Part shown: piece after piece, positions 9,259 to 18,397 of the stretch | Position numbering within the stretch: the first letter of the stretch is position 1 | How the letters are laid out: each line of letters opens with the position of its first letter | Assembly (NCBI GenBank): GCA_016794005.1 | Contig: JAEUKY010000153.1 | Location: 1-34,145 of the forward strand | Direction of reading: 5' to 3' | DNA from: Rhodospirillales bacterium | GTDB taxonomy: Bacteria; Pseudomonadota; Alphaproteobacteria; CACIAM-22H2 | Length of the DNA stretch: 34,145 nt | Position numbers and translations under genes: made by a program | The notes under the pieces: model-generated | Databases searched by the model: none | Told to the model about the DNA's origin: nothing | The model's input: only the letters and a program-made list of their open reading frames with translations

Positions 9259-10592
9259 CACGCGACCCTGCCTTCGAGGCGCGCGAGGGTACGCGATCTG
9301 CCCAGCATCGGCAGCAGGGATTTCATCTCCGGCCCGTGTTCGCGCGCGGTCAGCGCCAGCCGCAGCGGCAGGAAAAGCTCCTTGCCCTTGCGACCCGTCG
9401 CCGCCCCCAGCGCCTTGGTCCATGCGCCCCATGTCTCCGGGCCCCACGGCTCGACGGGAAGCAACCCGGCTGCCTGGGCCAGAAACGCCGGGTCGCCGGC
9501 GACGGGGGCGACCGGCTCGCGGCACAACGCCCACCAGTCGGCCGCCTCGCCGATCTTGGCCAGGTTCGGGCGCACCGTTTCCCAGAAGGCCGCGTCGGCG
9601 CCGGCCGGCAGGCGGGACGCCACCGCATCGAACGGCAGCTGGTGGACGATCTTGGCGTTGAGGCGGACGATCTCCTCCGGGTCGAGCTTCGGCGAGGAGC
9701 GGCCGAAGCGCGCGAAGCCGAAACCGGAAACCAGATCGGCAAGCTTCGTCTTCGGCTCGACCGGATCGGCCGTGCCCAGCCGCGCGATCAGCGAGGAGAT
9801 CGCCATCGGCTCGATCCCGTCGGCGCGCAGGTTCGCGATCGACAGCGAACCGATGCGCTTGGACAGGCTGTGCCCGCCCGCATCCGCGATCAGCGGGAAA
9901 TGCGCGAAGGCCGGCAGCTCGGTCTCGCGCGCCAGTGCCGCGAAGATCTGGATCTGGACGGCCGTGTTGGTGACGTGGTCCTCGCCGCGCACGACATGGC
10001 TCACGCCCAGTTCGATGTCGTCGACGACCGACGCAAGCGTATAGGTCGGCGAACCGTCGGCGCGCACCAACACGGGATCGGAAACCTTGCTGGCGTGGTA
10101 GCCGCAATGCCCGCGGATGCGGTCGTCCCAGCCGGTCTCGACATAGTCGAGCAGAAACCGCCAGTGCGGCTTGCGGCCTTCCGCCTCGAAGGCCTTCTTC
10201 TGGGCGGCCGACAGGCGCAGGGCCGCGCGGTCGTAGACCTGCACGCCGCCATCCGAAATCTGGCCGAACCGGCGCATCTTCAGTTCTTCGGGCGTCTCGT
10301 AGCAGGGATAGAGGCGGCCCATCTCCTTCAGCGCTTCGGCCGCGGCCGCATAGCGGTCGAGCCGGTCGGACTGGCGGGCGAACTCGTCCCAGTCGAGGCC
10401 GAGCCAGCGCAGGTCCTCTTCGATCGCGGCGGCGAACTCGGGCGTCGAACGCTCGCGGTCGGTATCGTCCAGGCGCAGCAGGAACACGCCGCCGTTCTTG
10501 CGCGCGAACAGCCAGTTCAGCAGGGCCGCGCGGACGTTGCCCAGATGCAGGCGCCCGGTCGGCGACGGGGCGAAGCGCACGCGCACCGACAT
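9258..10592 (-). CDS. gltX: Glutamyl-tRNA synthetase
   Basis: The 444-residue enzyme attaches glutamate to tRNA. The N-terminus [25 protein letters not shown] carries the HIGH-type motif as HLGN, followed by [12 protein letters not shown]. The tRNA and amino acid pocket includes [16 protein letters not shown], and the KMSKS-type loop is [11 protein letters not shown], where the usual first Lys of KLSKR is Ser. That loop and the short length fit one of the two GluRS paralogue types that many alphaproteobacteria carry, so a second gltX may exist elsewhere; this is inference. The ATG at 10592 follows the nadE stop by one base and the stop overlaps cysS by one base, so the synthetases are translationally coupled. 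Confidence 0.95.
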
Positions 10593-10593
10593 G

Positions 10594-12252
10594 TCAGCCC
10601 CGGAAGCCGTTCGTGATCGGATAGCGCCGCTCGCGCCCGAAAGACCGGCTGGTGATCTTGACGCCGGGCGGCGCCTGCCGGCGCTTGTATTCCGACAGGT
10701 CGAGCATGCGCCAGATGCGGCGCACCTCGGCCTCCGCGAAGCCCTTCGCGACGATCTCCTCGACCGTGCGCTCCTGTTCGACCAGTTCGCGCAGGATCGC
10801 GTCGAGCTGCGCATAGGGACCGAGCGAGGCTTCGTCGGTCTGCCCTTCGCGCAGCTCCGCCGTCGGCGGCTTGGTGATGACCCGCTCGGGCATGACGGGC
10901 GTGCGCGGATCGAGCGAGCTTGCCGGGACGTGCGCGTTGCGCCAGCGGCACAGCTCGAACACCGTCGTCTTCCAGACGTCCTTCAGCACGGCGAACCCGC
11001 CGCACATGTCGCCATAGAGCGTGGCGTAGCCGGCACTCATCTCGCTCTTGTTGCCGGTCGAGACGACCATGTGGCCGAACTTGTTCGACAGCGCCATCAG
11101 CGTCAGGCCGCGGCAGCGCGACTGGATGTTCTCTTCGGTGATGTCGGGTTTGGTGCCCTCGAACTGCGGGGCGAGCATCCCGCCGAACGCGGCGACCGCC
11201 GGCTCGATGTCGATCCGGTCGAGCCGGATGCCCAGCAGGTGCGCGCATTCGGCCGCGTCGTCGAGGCTGTCGCGGCTGGTGAAGCGCGAGGGCATCATCA
11301 CCGAATGGACGCGCGCGGGTCCGAGCGCGTCGGCCGCGAGTGCGGCCGTCAGCGCGGAGTCGATGCCGCCGGAAAGACCGAGAATCACGCCCTTGAAGCG
11401 GTTCTTGTCGACATAGTCCCGCAGGCCCAGCATCAGGGCCGAATAGGTTTCCGCCAGCGCCTCCAGCGGGGTCGCGACGCGACCTCCGGCGCAGACGAGC
11501 CCGCCCTTGGCGTCGCGCGTCCACTGCGAGACGGCCATGTCGTTCGCGAACGGTTCGAGCTGGACGGCCAGCGATCGGTCGACATTGATCGCGAACGACG
11601 AGCCGTCGAACACGAGCTCGTCCTGTCCGCCGACCTGATTGACGTAGACCAGCGGCAGGCCGGTCTCCGCCATGCGCGCGAGGGCGAGCTGCAGGCGCTG
11701 GTCGCGCTTGTCGGTCTCGAACGGGCTGCCGTTGGGAACGACGAGGATTTCGGCGCCGCTTTCGACGAGGCACTCGGCCACATCGGCGAACCACATGTCC
11801 TCGCAGATCATCAGGCCCAGCCGCACGCCGCGGAACGCGACGGGGCCGGGCAGCGGGCCGGCGACGAAGACGCGCTTCTCGTCGAACACGCCGTAGTTCG
11901 GCAGGTGGTGCTTGTAGCGGACGGTCTGGACGCGCCCGCCGTCGAGCACGCAGGCGGCATTGTAGACGTTGCCGTTCTCGACCCAAGGCGTGCCGACGAT
12001 CAGGCCGGGGCCGCCGTCGGCCGTGTCCGCCGCGAGCGCTTCGACCGCCCCACGGCATGCCGCCTGGAAGGCGGGCTTGAGGACGAGGTCTTCGGGCGGA
12101 TAGCCGGAGACGACGAGTTCGGGCAGCAGGACGAGCGTGGCCCCCGCCGCCGCGGCCTGCGTGCGGGCCGCGCGGATCTTCGCCAGATTGCCCGCGACGT
12201 CGCCGACGGTCGGATTGATCTGGGCGAGTGCGAGGGCGAGCGTCGCCGTCAA
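10594..12252 (-). CDS. nadE: Glutamine-dependent NAD+ synthetase
   Basis: The 552-residue enzyme makes NAD+ from nicotinate adenine dinucleotide, ATP and glutamine. The N-terminal nitrilase-type glutaminase has its Glu-Lys-Cys triad as E45 ([11 protein letters not shown]), K114 ([16 protein letters not shown]) and C150 (LMICEDMW). The C-terminal synthetase has the ATP pyrophosphatase loop [14 protein letters not shown] and the [18 protein letters not shown] segment. The conserved sequence extends to the TTG at 12252, which overlaps the UPF0114 stop as TTGA, and no ATG or GTG lies nearby in frame, so I take TTG as the start. pncB upstream in the same run supplies the first step of the nicotinate route, which supports co-expression for NAD salvage. 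Confidence 0.95.
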   Translation of the reverse strand: MTATLALALAQINPTVGDVAGNLAKIRAARTQAAAAGATLVLLPELVVSGYPPEDLVLKPAFQAACRGAVEALAADTADGGPGLIVGTPWVENGNVYNAACVLDGGRVQTVRYKHHLPNYGVFDEKRVFVAGPLPGPVAFRGVRLGLMICEDMWFADVAECLVESGAEILVVPNGSPFETDKRDQRLQLALARMAETGLPLVYVNQVGGQDELVFDGSSFAINVDRSLAVQLEPFANDMAVSQWTRDAKGGLVCAGGRVATPLEALAETYSALMLGLRDYVDKNRFKGVILGLSGGIDSALTAALAADALGPARVHSVMMPSRFTSRDSLDDAAECAHLLGIRLDRIDIEPAVAAFGGMLAPQFEGTKPDITEENIQSRCRGLTLMALSNKFGHMVVSTGNKSEMSAGYATLYGDMCGGFAVLKDVWKTTVFELCRWRNAHVPASSLDPRTPVMPERVITKPPTAELREGQTDEASLGPYAQLDAILRELVEQERTVEEIVAKGFAEAEVRRIWRMLDLSEYKRRQAPPGVKITSRSFGRERRYPITNGFRG

Positions 12253-12770
12253 TGCTTTTCCCCGGAATCGGCCTTGTGGCCGACCATCTTGTCGAGATAG
12301 GCGAGCAGCAGCGCCGAAGCGATGAACGTCACGTGGATCGCGATCAGCATGACCAGCTTGTCGTTCGCGATCTCGTTGACGTCGAGGAACGCCTTCAGCA
12401 GGTGGATCGAAGAGATCGCGACGATCGACGAGGCAAGCTTGATCTTGAGCGAGCCCGCGTCGAGCTTGCCGAACCAGGAGAGCTTGTCCTCCGCCTCGCC
12501 GAGATCGAGCCGGCTGACGAAATTCTCGTAGCCCGAGATCACGACCATGACGATCAGGTTGGCGACCATGACGACGTCGACGAGCGTCAGGACCGCGAGC
12601 ACGACCTTGGACTCGCCCATCGTCCAGATATCCGCCGAAAGATGGACGAGCTCCAGGACGAACTTCACCGAAAGCATGGCCAGCACCGCGACCAGCCCCA
12701 GATAGAGGGGCACCTGGAGCCAGCGGCTGGAGAAAATGATCTTCTCGACGGCACGTTCGACGAAATTCAT
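12249..12770 (-). CDS. UPF0114 (YqhA-like) membrane protein
   Basis: The 173-residue protein matches UPF0114/YqhA in length and sequence style, with an N-terminal ERAVEKIIFSSRWLQVPLYLGL segment and a central SGYENFVSRLD segment. Four transmembrane helices can be seen at about 19-41, 56-80, 111-128 and 138-158, so it sits in the inner membrane. The function of the family is not established. The ATG at 12770 overlaps the end of the nitronate monooxygenase gene (ATGA), and its stop overlaps the TTG start of nadE. The membrane protein is therefore embedded in the coupled NAD-related run, but position alone does not show a role in NAD metabolism. Confidence 0.87.
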   Translation of the reverse strand: MNFVERAVEKIIFSSRWLQVPLYLGLVAVLAMLSVKFVLELVHLSADIWTMGESKVVLAVLTLVDVVMVANLIVMVVISGYENFVSRLDLGEAEDKLSWFGKLDAGSLKIKLASSIVAISSIHLLKAFLDVNEIANDKLVMLIAIHVTFIASALLLAYLDKMVGHKADSGEKH

Positions 12771-13849
12771 CGTGTTCCTCGCAATGCGCCGAGAACCGCC
12801 TCGGCCTGTTCAACCGTCTCGGCCACGATCTGGGCCGCGGGCCGCGTCGTGGCCATGCGCGCGCCCTGCCCGGCCCACATGACCATCAGGTCGGTCTTTC
12901 CCTGCTTGGCCGCTTCGGCGCGAAGCTGCGTGGTCAGCGCGTTCGTCACCGGATAGGCAGGCAGTTCCGCCGCATGCGGCGCCATCTCGTCGAAATAGCG
13001 AGTGCGCACGCCGCGCGCGTGACGGCCGGAAACCGCGCGCGTGACGCCGGTTCCCGTGTCGTCGATCTTGCCGAGCGCTTCCTTGTGCAGGGCGTGCGTA
13101 CCGGCCTCGGGGGCCGCGAGGAATGCCGTCCCCATCGCGGCGGCCGAAGCGCCCAGCGACAGGGCGGCGGCAAGGCCGCGCCCGTCCATGATGCCGCCGG
13201 CCGCGATGACCGGGACCTTCACCGCATCGACGATCTGCGGAACCAGCACCATCGTGCCGATCAGCGAATCTTCGAATTTGCCCACGAACGTGCCGCGATG
13301 ACCGCCGGCTTCCGCACCCTGCGCCAGGATCGCGTCGACGCCCTGGGATTCCAGCGTCTTCGCCTCGGCCACGTTCGTCGCCGTGCCGATGACGAACACG
13401 CCGCGCGCCTTCAGCGCCGCCGTCTTGCGCGCACCGATGGCGCCGAACGTGCTGCTGAAGACCGGCGGGGCGAGGTCAAGCACCGTCTCGAACTGCGCTT
13501 CGAAATCCTCGGCCCACTTGGCCGGCGGGGCGGCATTCGTTTCCATGCCGAGCTCGAGCCGGTACTTGGCGAGCAGCGCGTTGGCGAAGGCGACTTCGGA
13601 CGGTTTCGCCTCGGTCGGCGCCAGCACGAAGAGATTGACCGCGAACGGACGGTCGGTCGCCGCGCGGATCGCCGCGACCTGGCTGCGGATCGCGGCCGGT
13701 GCGGTCGTCGCGGCGGCGAACGAACCGAGCGCGCCGGCATTCGAGACGGCGGCGACGAGCTCGGGCGTCGTCATGCCGCCGGCCATCGGGGCCTGGACGA
13801 CGGGGTGTGCGATGCCCAGAAGCTGCGTAAGCCGTGTGGCCAGTGCCAT
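12767..13849 (-). CDS. Nitronate monooxygenase family FMN enzyme
   Basis: The 360-residue protein is a 2-nitropropane dioxygenase/nitronate monooxygenase-type TIM barrel. Visible family features are the N-terminal PVVQAPMAGGMTTPELVAAVSNAGALG, the VDAILAQGAEAGGHRG segment bearing the likely catalytic His, and the FMN phosphate loop VPVIAAGGIMDGRGLAAALSLGASAAAMGTAFL. These enzymes use FMN and oxygen to detoxify alkyl nitronates such as propionate-3-nitronate; some relatives are quinone or enoyl reductases instead. The ATG at 13849 lies 5 bases after the pncB stop, and the stop overlaps the UPF0114 start. The extended open frame upstream belongs to other genes. Confidence 0.92.
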   Translation of the reverse strand: MALATRLTQLLGIAHPVVQAPMAGGMTTPELVAAVSNAGALGSFAAATTAPAAIRSQVAAIRAATDRPFAVNLFVLAPTEAKPSEVAFANALLAKYRLELGMETNAAPPAKWAEDFEAQFETVLDLAPPVFSSTFGAIGARKTAALKARGVFVIGTATNVAEAKTLESQGVDAILAQGAEAGGHRGTFVGKFEDSLIGTMVLVPQIVDAVKVPVIAAGGIMDGRGLAAALSLGASAAAMGTAFLAAPEAGTHALHKEALGKIDDTGTGVTRAVSGRHARGVRTRYFDEMAPHAAELPAYPVTNALTTQLRAEAAKQGKTDLMVMWAGQGARMATTRPAAQIVAETVEQAEAVLGALRGTR

Positions 13850-13854
13850 CGCGC

Positions 13855-15024
13855 TCAACCCGGCTTGCGCAGCAGGAACTCGCGGCCGACCTTGACCGAC
13901 GGACGGCCGTCGTACTCGACGATATCGGCCGTGGCGTAGGTTTCCGTCCAGACCTCGGGAAGGTACGAGCCCGTCCCGACGGTATCGATCGGCGCGTTCG
14001 CGACGGCCATCGTCTTGCACTTGGCCGGCGTGAAGCCCGACGAGGCGACGATACGCACCTTCGCGAAGCCCGCCTTGTCGAGCGCTTCGCGCATGTGCCA
14101 GATCGCGGCGGCCGAGACGCCGGTACCCGTCAGATAGCGCAGCTCCTGCTCGGTCCGGTAGCCGCGAAGCGACAGCGGCGCGTTGCGTTCGAGCACGTCG
14201 TAGGATTTCGCGAGATCGAGACCTTCGATGTAGCGGCCGCCATGCGTGTCGAGGCGCACGGCAAGCCGGCCGGACTGCGCCACTTCGGGAAAGCGGCGGC
14301 AGACTTCGAGCGAGTCCGTCACTTCGCGGCCGAAATAGTCGACCAGCACCGTGACGTTCTCGGTCGCGAAGACCTCGAGCAGCATCTCGGCCGCGCGCAG
14401 CGTCGAGCCCGCGTAGCCGATCAGCGCGTGCGGCATCGTGCCGTAGCCCGCCTTCTGGCCGAAATAGTGCGCGGTCGCGTCGGTCGCGTTGCCAACGAAT
14501 CCCTTCGCGCCCACTTCGCGGCGGGCCGCCTCCGACCCGACCGACGCGGCGTAGGCCATCATCTCGGCCATCTCGGAGCCGGCGCAGTGGCGCGCATCCA
14601 TCGCGAGGAACGCCGTGCGCGGCAGGTCGACGCACATCGTATAGGCGTTGTAGGCCGCCACGCAGGCGGGGCCGAGCTTCTGCAGGTAGAGCGTTTCGAG
14701 ATCGACGAGATGGAACAGCGAGCCCGAGATGTACATCAGCGGATCGCCCGCACCCGTCCACTCGCCTTCCTTGTGGCGCAGGTCGATGTCGAACTTCGTG
14801 CCGCGCGCGGCGGCGATGCGCTCGAGCCACTCGACCGCCAGACGCGGGGCCGACACGACCGGGCGGCGCATGAACACCGCATAGGTCACGCGCTTGTCGC
14901 CGAAGCGGGCGACGGCCGCCTTCGTCTTGTTGAAATAGTGGTCGGTCAGGCCCGCGACGGCGCTTTCGTCCGGGGTGCGGCCGAGCTGGCTTGGTTCGGA
15001 ATCGGGTGCGCGTCCGTCGGCCAT
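13855..15024 (-). CDS. pncB: Nicotinate phosphoribosyltransferase
   Basis: The 389-residue protein resembles the nicotinate/nicotinamide phosphoribosyltransferase family, which joins nicotinate and PRPP to give nicotinate mononucleotide. Recognisable parts are the N-terminal LTDHYFNKTKAAV, the central segment with GFVGNATDATAHYFGQKAGYGTMPHALIGY, where NAPRTases carry their TSN and GT-x-H motifs, the VDYFGREVTDSLE segment, and the C-terminal VRIVASSGFTPAKCK with VGTGSYLP, which binds the phosphoribosyl group. The ATG at 15024 has AAGGG upstream. It is 39 bases downstream of the DAHP synthase gene and 5 bases before the nitronate monooxygenase gene. With nadE in the same run it brackets the salvage pathway; the middle enzyme NadD is not here. 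Confidence 0.88.
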   Translation of the reverse strand: MADGRAPDSEPSQLGRTPDESAVAGLTDHYFNKTKAAVARFGDKRVTYAVFMRRPVVSAPRLAVEWLERIAAARGTKFDIDLRHKEGEWTGAGDPLMYISGSLFHLVDLETLYLQKLGPACVAAYNAYTMCVDLPRTAFLAMDARHCAGSEMAEMMAYAASVGSEAARREVGAKGFVGNATDATAHYFGQKAGYGTMPHALIGYAGSTLRAAEMLLEVFATENVTVLVDYFGREVTDSLEVCRRFPEVAQSGRLAVRLDTHGGRYIEGLDLAKSYDVLERNAPLSLRGYRTEQELRYLTGTGVSAAAIWHMREALDKAGFAKVRIVASSGFTPAKCKTMAVANAPIDTVGTGSYLPEVWTETYATADIVEYDGRPSVKVGREFLLRKPG

Positions 15025-15063
15025 TCTCGGGCCCTTTCCTTGACGCCGGCGACCGGCGGCGTG

Positions 15064-16452
15064 TCAGTCGTCGTCGCCGACCGCGCGCAGGCGGGTGTCG
15101 TCCGCGCGCTGGGCGCGGAGCTTCTCCGCGATCAGGAAGGCCAGCTCCAGGGCCTGCGTGCCGTTGAGGCGCGGGTCGCAGTGCGTGTGGTAGCGATCGC
15201 CGAGTGCGGCGTCCTGGATCGCCTCGGCCCCGCCGATGCATTCCGTCACGTTCTGGCCCGTCATCTCGAAATGCACGCCGCCCGCGTAGACGTTCTCGGC
15301 GCGGCAGACGTCGAAGAAGCCGCGCATCTCGGCGAGGATGCGGTCGAAGGGCCGCGTCTTGTAGCCCGAGGCCGACTTGATCGTGTTGCCGTGCATCGGA
15401 TCGCAGCTCCACACGACCTTGCGCCCCTCGCGCGCGACCTTTCGCACCAGCGGCGGCAGCTTGGCGGCGACCTTGTCGTCGCCCATGCGCGCGATCAGCG
15501 TCAGGCGGCCCGGCTCGTTGTCGGGATTGAGCGCGTCGATCAGGCGGATCAGTTCGTCCGGATCGCTGGTCGGCCCGCACTTGAGGCCGATCGGATTCCT
15601 GATGCCGCGGCAGAATTCCACGTGCGCCCCGTCGAGCTGGCGCGTGCGGTCGCCGATCCAGACCATGTGCGCCGAGCAGTCGTACCAGTCGCCCGACGTG
15701 GAATCGACGCGGGTCAGCGATTCCTCGTAGGGCAGCAGCAGAGCCTCGTGGCTGGTGAAGAACGAGGCTTCGTGGATCTGCGGCACGGCTTCCGGCGTGA
15801 TGCCGCAGGCCGACATGAACTGGAGCGAGTCGGAGATGCGGTCGGCGAGCTCGCGGAACTTCTCGCCCGCCGGGCTGCGGTCGACGAAGCCGAGCGTCCA
15901 GCCGTGGACGCGATGCAGGTCGGCGTAGCCGCCGCGCGCGAAGGCGCGCAGCAGGTTGAGCGTGGCCGCCGACTGCGAATAGACGTTCAGCATGCGCTCG
16001 GCGTCGGGCACGCGCGCCTTGGCGTCGAACTCGATGCCGTTGATGATGTCGCCGCGATATGTCGGAAGCGTCACGCCGCCGACCGTCTCGTCGTCGGACG
16101 AGCGCGGCTTGGCGAACTGGCCGGCCATGCGCCCGACCTTCACGACCGGCAGGCCGCCGGCATACATGAGGACGACGGTCATCTGCAGGATGACCTTGAA
16201 CGTGTCGCGGATGTTGTTGGCCGAGAATTCGGCGAAGCTTTCGGCGCAGTCGCCGCCCTGCAGCAGAACGGCCTTACCTTCGGCAACGCGGGCGAGCTGG
16301 GCCTTGAGCTCGCGCGCCTCGCCCGCAAAAACGAGCGGCGGGTAGGACGCGAGCTTCTTCTCGACCGAAGCCAGCGCCGCGGCATCGGGATAAGCGGGCA
16401 TCTGGCGCGCAGGACGGTTGCGCCAGCTGTCGGGCGTCCATTTGGCAGGCAT
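15064..16452 (-). CDS. aroG: Class II 3-deoxy-D-arabino-heptulosonate 7-phosphate synthase
   Basis: The 462-residue protein is a plant-type (class II) DAHP synthase, which condenses phosphoenolpyruvate and erythrose-4-phosphate at the start of the shikimate pathway. Diagnostic parts are the N-terminal [19 protein letters not shown], the [10 protein letters not shown] segment with the metal-binding Cys, [32 protein letters not shown], the SCDPMHGNT segment, and [15 protein letters not shown]. The length suits the class. I place the start at the ATG at 16452, with GGGGA five bases upstream; a TTG four codons earlier is in frame but lies in that hairpin. It is the first gene of the minus-strand run that continues into pncB. 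Confidence 0.95.
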   Translation of the reverse strand: MPAKWTPDSWRNRPARQMPAYPDAAALASVEKKLASYPPLVFAGEARELKAQLARVAEGKAVLLQGGDCAESFAEFSANNIRDTFKVILQMTVVLMYAGGLPVVKVGRMAGQFAKPRSSDDETVGGVTLPTYRGDIINGIEFDAKARVPDAERMLNVYSQSAATLNLLRAFARGGYADLHRVHGWTLGFVDRSPAGEKFRELADRISDSLQFMSACGITPEAVPQIHEASFFTSHEALLLPYEESLTRVDSTSGDWYDCSAHMVWIGDRTRQLDGAHVEFCRGIRNPIGLKCGPTSDPDELIRLIDALNPDNEPGRLTLIARMGDDKVAAKLPPLVRKVAREGRKVVWSCDPMHGNTIKSASGYKTRPFDRILAEMRGFFDVCRAENVYAGGVHFEMTGQNVTECIGGAEAIQDAALGDRYHTHCDPRLNGTQALELAFLIAEKLRAQRADDTRLRAVGDDD

Positions 16453-16457
16453 GTTTG

Positions 16458-16477
16458 TCCCCAAGTTCGGTTGGGGA
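16458..16477 (-). promoter_or_regulatory. Hairpin masking the ribosome binding site of the DAHP synthase gene
   Basis: In the mRNA, UCCCCAA pairs perfectly with UUGGGGA around a 6-nt loop. The downstream arm contains the GGGGA that serves as ribosome binding site, five bases before the ATG at 16452. The structure could limit translation unless opened. Whether this is regulated is unknown. Confidence 0.5.
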
Positions 16478-16569
16478 TAAACTACAGAGCCGCTTTCGCA
16501 TCTGCAACCGATGAGAATTCTATCGACAAATCAGCCGGTTGGGCTGCACTCTTCAGGCGCGCATAACGG

Positions 16570-17385
16570 ATGTCGGCCATGTTGCAGGACCTGCTCTTCG
16601 TCGTCTCGAAACTGCTCGGACCGCTGGTCAACCCGCAGGTCGGGCTCTACTACGCGCTCGTCGTGGCGGTGGCGCTGCTGTTCACGCCGTGGGCGCGCGC
16701 CGGGCGGCGGCTAGCACTCGCGACCCTGCTGACGGCGGGGATCCTCGGCGGCTCGCCCCTCGGCGACTGGGCCCTGCACACGCTCGAGGAACGCTTCCCG
16801 CCGCCGCCCACCCTGCCCGAGCGCGTCGACGGCATCGTCGTGCTCGGCGGCGACGCCGACAACGCGATGCTGCGCGTACGGCCCTACTCGCCCGGCCAGA
16901 TCCCGCCGCGCCAGCTGGCCTTCGCCGACCTCGCGCGGCGCTGGCCGGACGCGAAGCTCGTCTACTCCGGCGGTTCCGGCAAACTCGGCGCGCCGGAGGA
17001 AACGGACGCGGGCGGCGCGAAAGTGCTGCTGCCGATGCTCGGCCTCGACCCGGCGCGCGTTCTGTTCGAGGACCGGTCGCGCAACACGCACGAGAACGCG
17101 GTCTTCTCGTTTGCGCTCGCGATGCCGAAGGACGGCGAGACATGGCTGCTCGTCACCTCGGCCCGCCACATGCCGCGCGCGATGGGCAGCTTCCGGAAGG
17201 CAGGCTGGCGCATGACCGCCTTTCCGACCGGCTACGCCACGCCGCCGGCGATGGCGTACGAATGGAGCTGGCCTTCGACCTTCTCGAACGACATCGGATG
17301 GCTGTCGATGGCGATCTCGGAGTTCGCCGGCCTCGCCTACTACTACCTGCTCGGCCGCACCGACGCGCTGTTTCCCGCTCCCTAG
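16570..17385 (+). CDS. YdcF-like (DUF218) membrane-anchored protein
   Basis: The 271-residue protein has two hydrophobic segments near the N-terminus (about 24-40 and 46-64) followed by a DUF218/YdcF domain at about 85-250. The domain opens with VDGIVVLGGDADNAML, continues with LVYSGGSGKLG, and has the FEDRSRNTHENAVFS and LLVTSARHMPRAMGSFRKAGW motifs that mark the ElyC/SanA/YdcF group. Relatives act in envelope maintenance, and ElyC affects undecaprenyl-phosphate-linked carrier use; the exact reaction is unknown. Either the ATG at 16570 or the one at 16579 could be the start, as the ribosome binding site is weak for both. Its TAG stop overlaps the convergent LysR stop by three bases. It is divergent from the DAHP synthase gene. 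Confidence 0.88.
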   Translation: MSAMLQDLLFVVSKLLGPLVNPQVGLYYALVVAVALLFTPWARAGRRLALATLLTAGILGGSPLGDWALHTLEERFPPPPTLPERVDGIVVLGGDADNAMLRVRPYSPGQIPPRQLAFADLARRWPDAKLVYSGGSGKLGAPEETDAGGAKVLLPMLGLDPARVLFEDRSRNTHENAVFSFALAMPKDGETWLLVTSARHMPRAMGSFRKAGWRMTAFPTGYATPPAMAYEWSWPSTFSNDIGWLSMAISEFAGLAYYYLLGRTDALFPAP

Positions 17386-18293
17386 CGCGCGGGCCCTGCG
17401 AGCAATGCGCGGGCCTTGCGCGCCTCGACCGCGACGAAATCCGCGAATACACGCAAGCGCGCGAGTTCGCGCACGTCTCGGTGATAGACGAGCCACAGGT
17501 CGGCCCGCTGCACGCGTGCAGGGGGTAGAAGACAGACGAGCCGCCGGTCGGGCTCAGCCAGATAGCTCGGCAGCACGCCGGCACCAATACCGGCCGCCAC
17601 GGCGGCATACTGGCTGGCAAGCGAATTGCTGACCAGGACGGGGCGCGCACCCACCGGCGCGCATGCCGCCGCAAGCCAGCGTGCCAGACGCATGTCGGCG
17701 TAGCTCTCGTCGAAGCCGACGACGGGATAGACGTCAGGCTCGAAGGTTCCCGGCGTGGCCGAATGCTTCCGGCAAAAGGCCCGCTCGGCATAAACACCGT
17801 AGCCGATCTCGCCGACCGACCGCGCCACGAGCGAACCGCCCGTCGGGCGCGCGAGCCGAAGCGCCACATCCGCTTCGCGCCGCGCGAGGCTCAGCGTCGA
17901 GTTGTCGGCGACGACTTCGATCCGCAGGTCGGGATGGCGCGCCATCAGCTGCGGAAGGCGCGGGATCAGGAAATGCGACGACAGCGTCTCGGTCGCGGTC
18001 ACGCGCAGCGTTCCGCCGACGCGCGTGTCGCCGCCCTCGGCGCGGCGCGTCAACGCGTCGGCGGCCGTCTCCATGTCCTCGGCCAGCGCGCGGATTTCGG
18101 CGCCGCGCGCGGTCGGCACGTAGCCGTCGCGCGACCGGTCGAACAGGCGGCTTCCAAGTGCCTTCTCGAGAGCGGCAATGCGCCGGCCGACCGTCGTGTG
18201 CTCCACGCCCAGCGTGCGCGACGCCGCCGACAGGCTGCCCGCCCGGCAGACCGCGAGGAAAAAGGCGATGTCGTTCCAGTCGATGCGGGCCAT
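17382..18293 (-). CDS. LysR-family transcriptional regulator
   Basis: The 303-residue protein has a LysR N-terminal winged helix (about residues 4-63: WNDIAFFLAVCRAGSLSAASRTLGV and TTVGRRIAALEKALGSRLFDRS), a linker helix, and a periplasmic-binding-type effector domain from about 90. The GVEHTTVGRRI segment and overall style match the subgroup of LysR proteins related to GcvA and CrgA. The effector cannot be told from sequence. It starts at the ATG at 18293 and is divergent from an EamA transporter gene across 104 bp holding two GTGCA/TGCAC palindromes, so control of the exporter is likely. Its TAG stop interlocks with the convergent YdcF stop. Confidence 0.95.
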   Translation of the reverse strand: MARIDWNDIAFFLAVCRAGSLSAASRTLGVEHTTVGRRIAALEKALGSRLFDRSRDGYVPTARGAEIRALAEDMETAADALTRRAEGGDTRVGGTLRVTATETLSSHFLIPRLPQLMARHPDLRIEVVADNSTLSLARREADVALRLARPTGGSLVARSVGEIGYGVYAERAFCRKHSATPGTFEPDVYPVVGFDESYADMRLARWLAAACAPVGARPVLVSNSLASQYAAVAAGIGAGVLPSYLAEPDRRLVCLLPPARVQRADLWLVYHRDVRELARLRVFADFVAVEARKARALLAGPAR

Positions 18294-18301
18294 CCGCTAA
18301 T

Positions 18302-18348
18302 GTGCATTTTTGCACGACAATTTTGCAATACATATCATTTAAGTGCAC
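18302..18348. promoter_or_regulatory. Candidate LysR operator pair and EamA promoter
   Basis: GTGCA-TTTT-TGCAC (18302-18315) is a perfect 5-bp inverted repeat, and a second palindrome GTGCAC is at 18343-18348, 41 bp or about four helical turns away. A TATCAT at 18333-18338 is five of six matches to a -10 box for the plus strand, with TTGCAC 17 bp upstream as a poor -35. The second palindrome would then fall at the transcription start. The AT-rich stretch is unlike the surrounding coding DNA. The 16-bp TGTGC-N6-GCACG also resembles a degenerate CRP/FNR site. Confidence 0.5.
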
Positions 18349-18397
18349 ATCATCCGGGCCTAGCTTCGGGACATGCCTTGACCCGAGGAGTCCTTCC

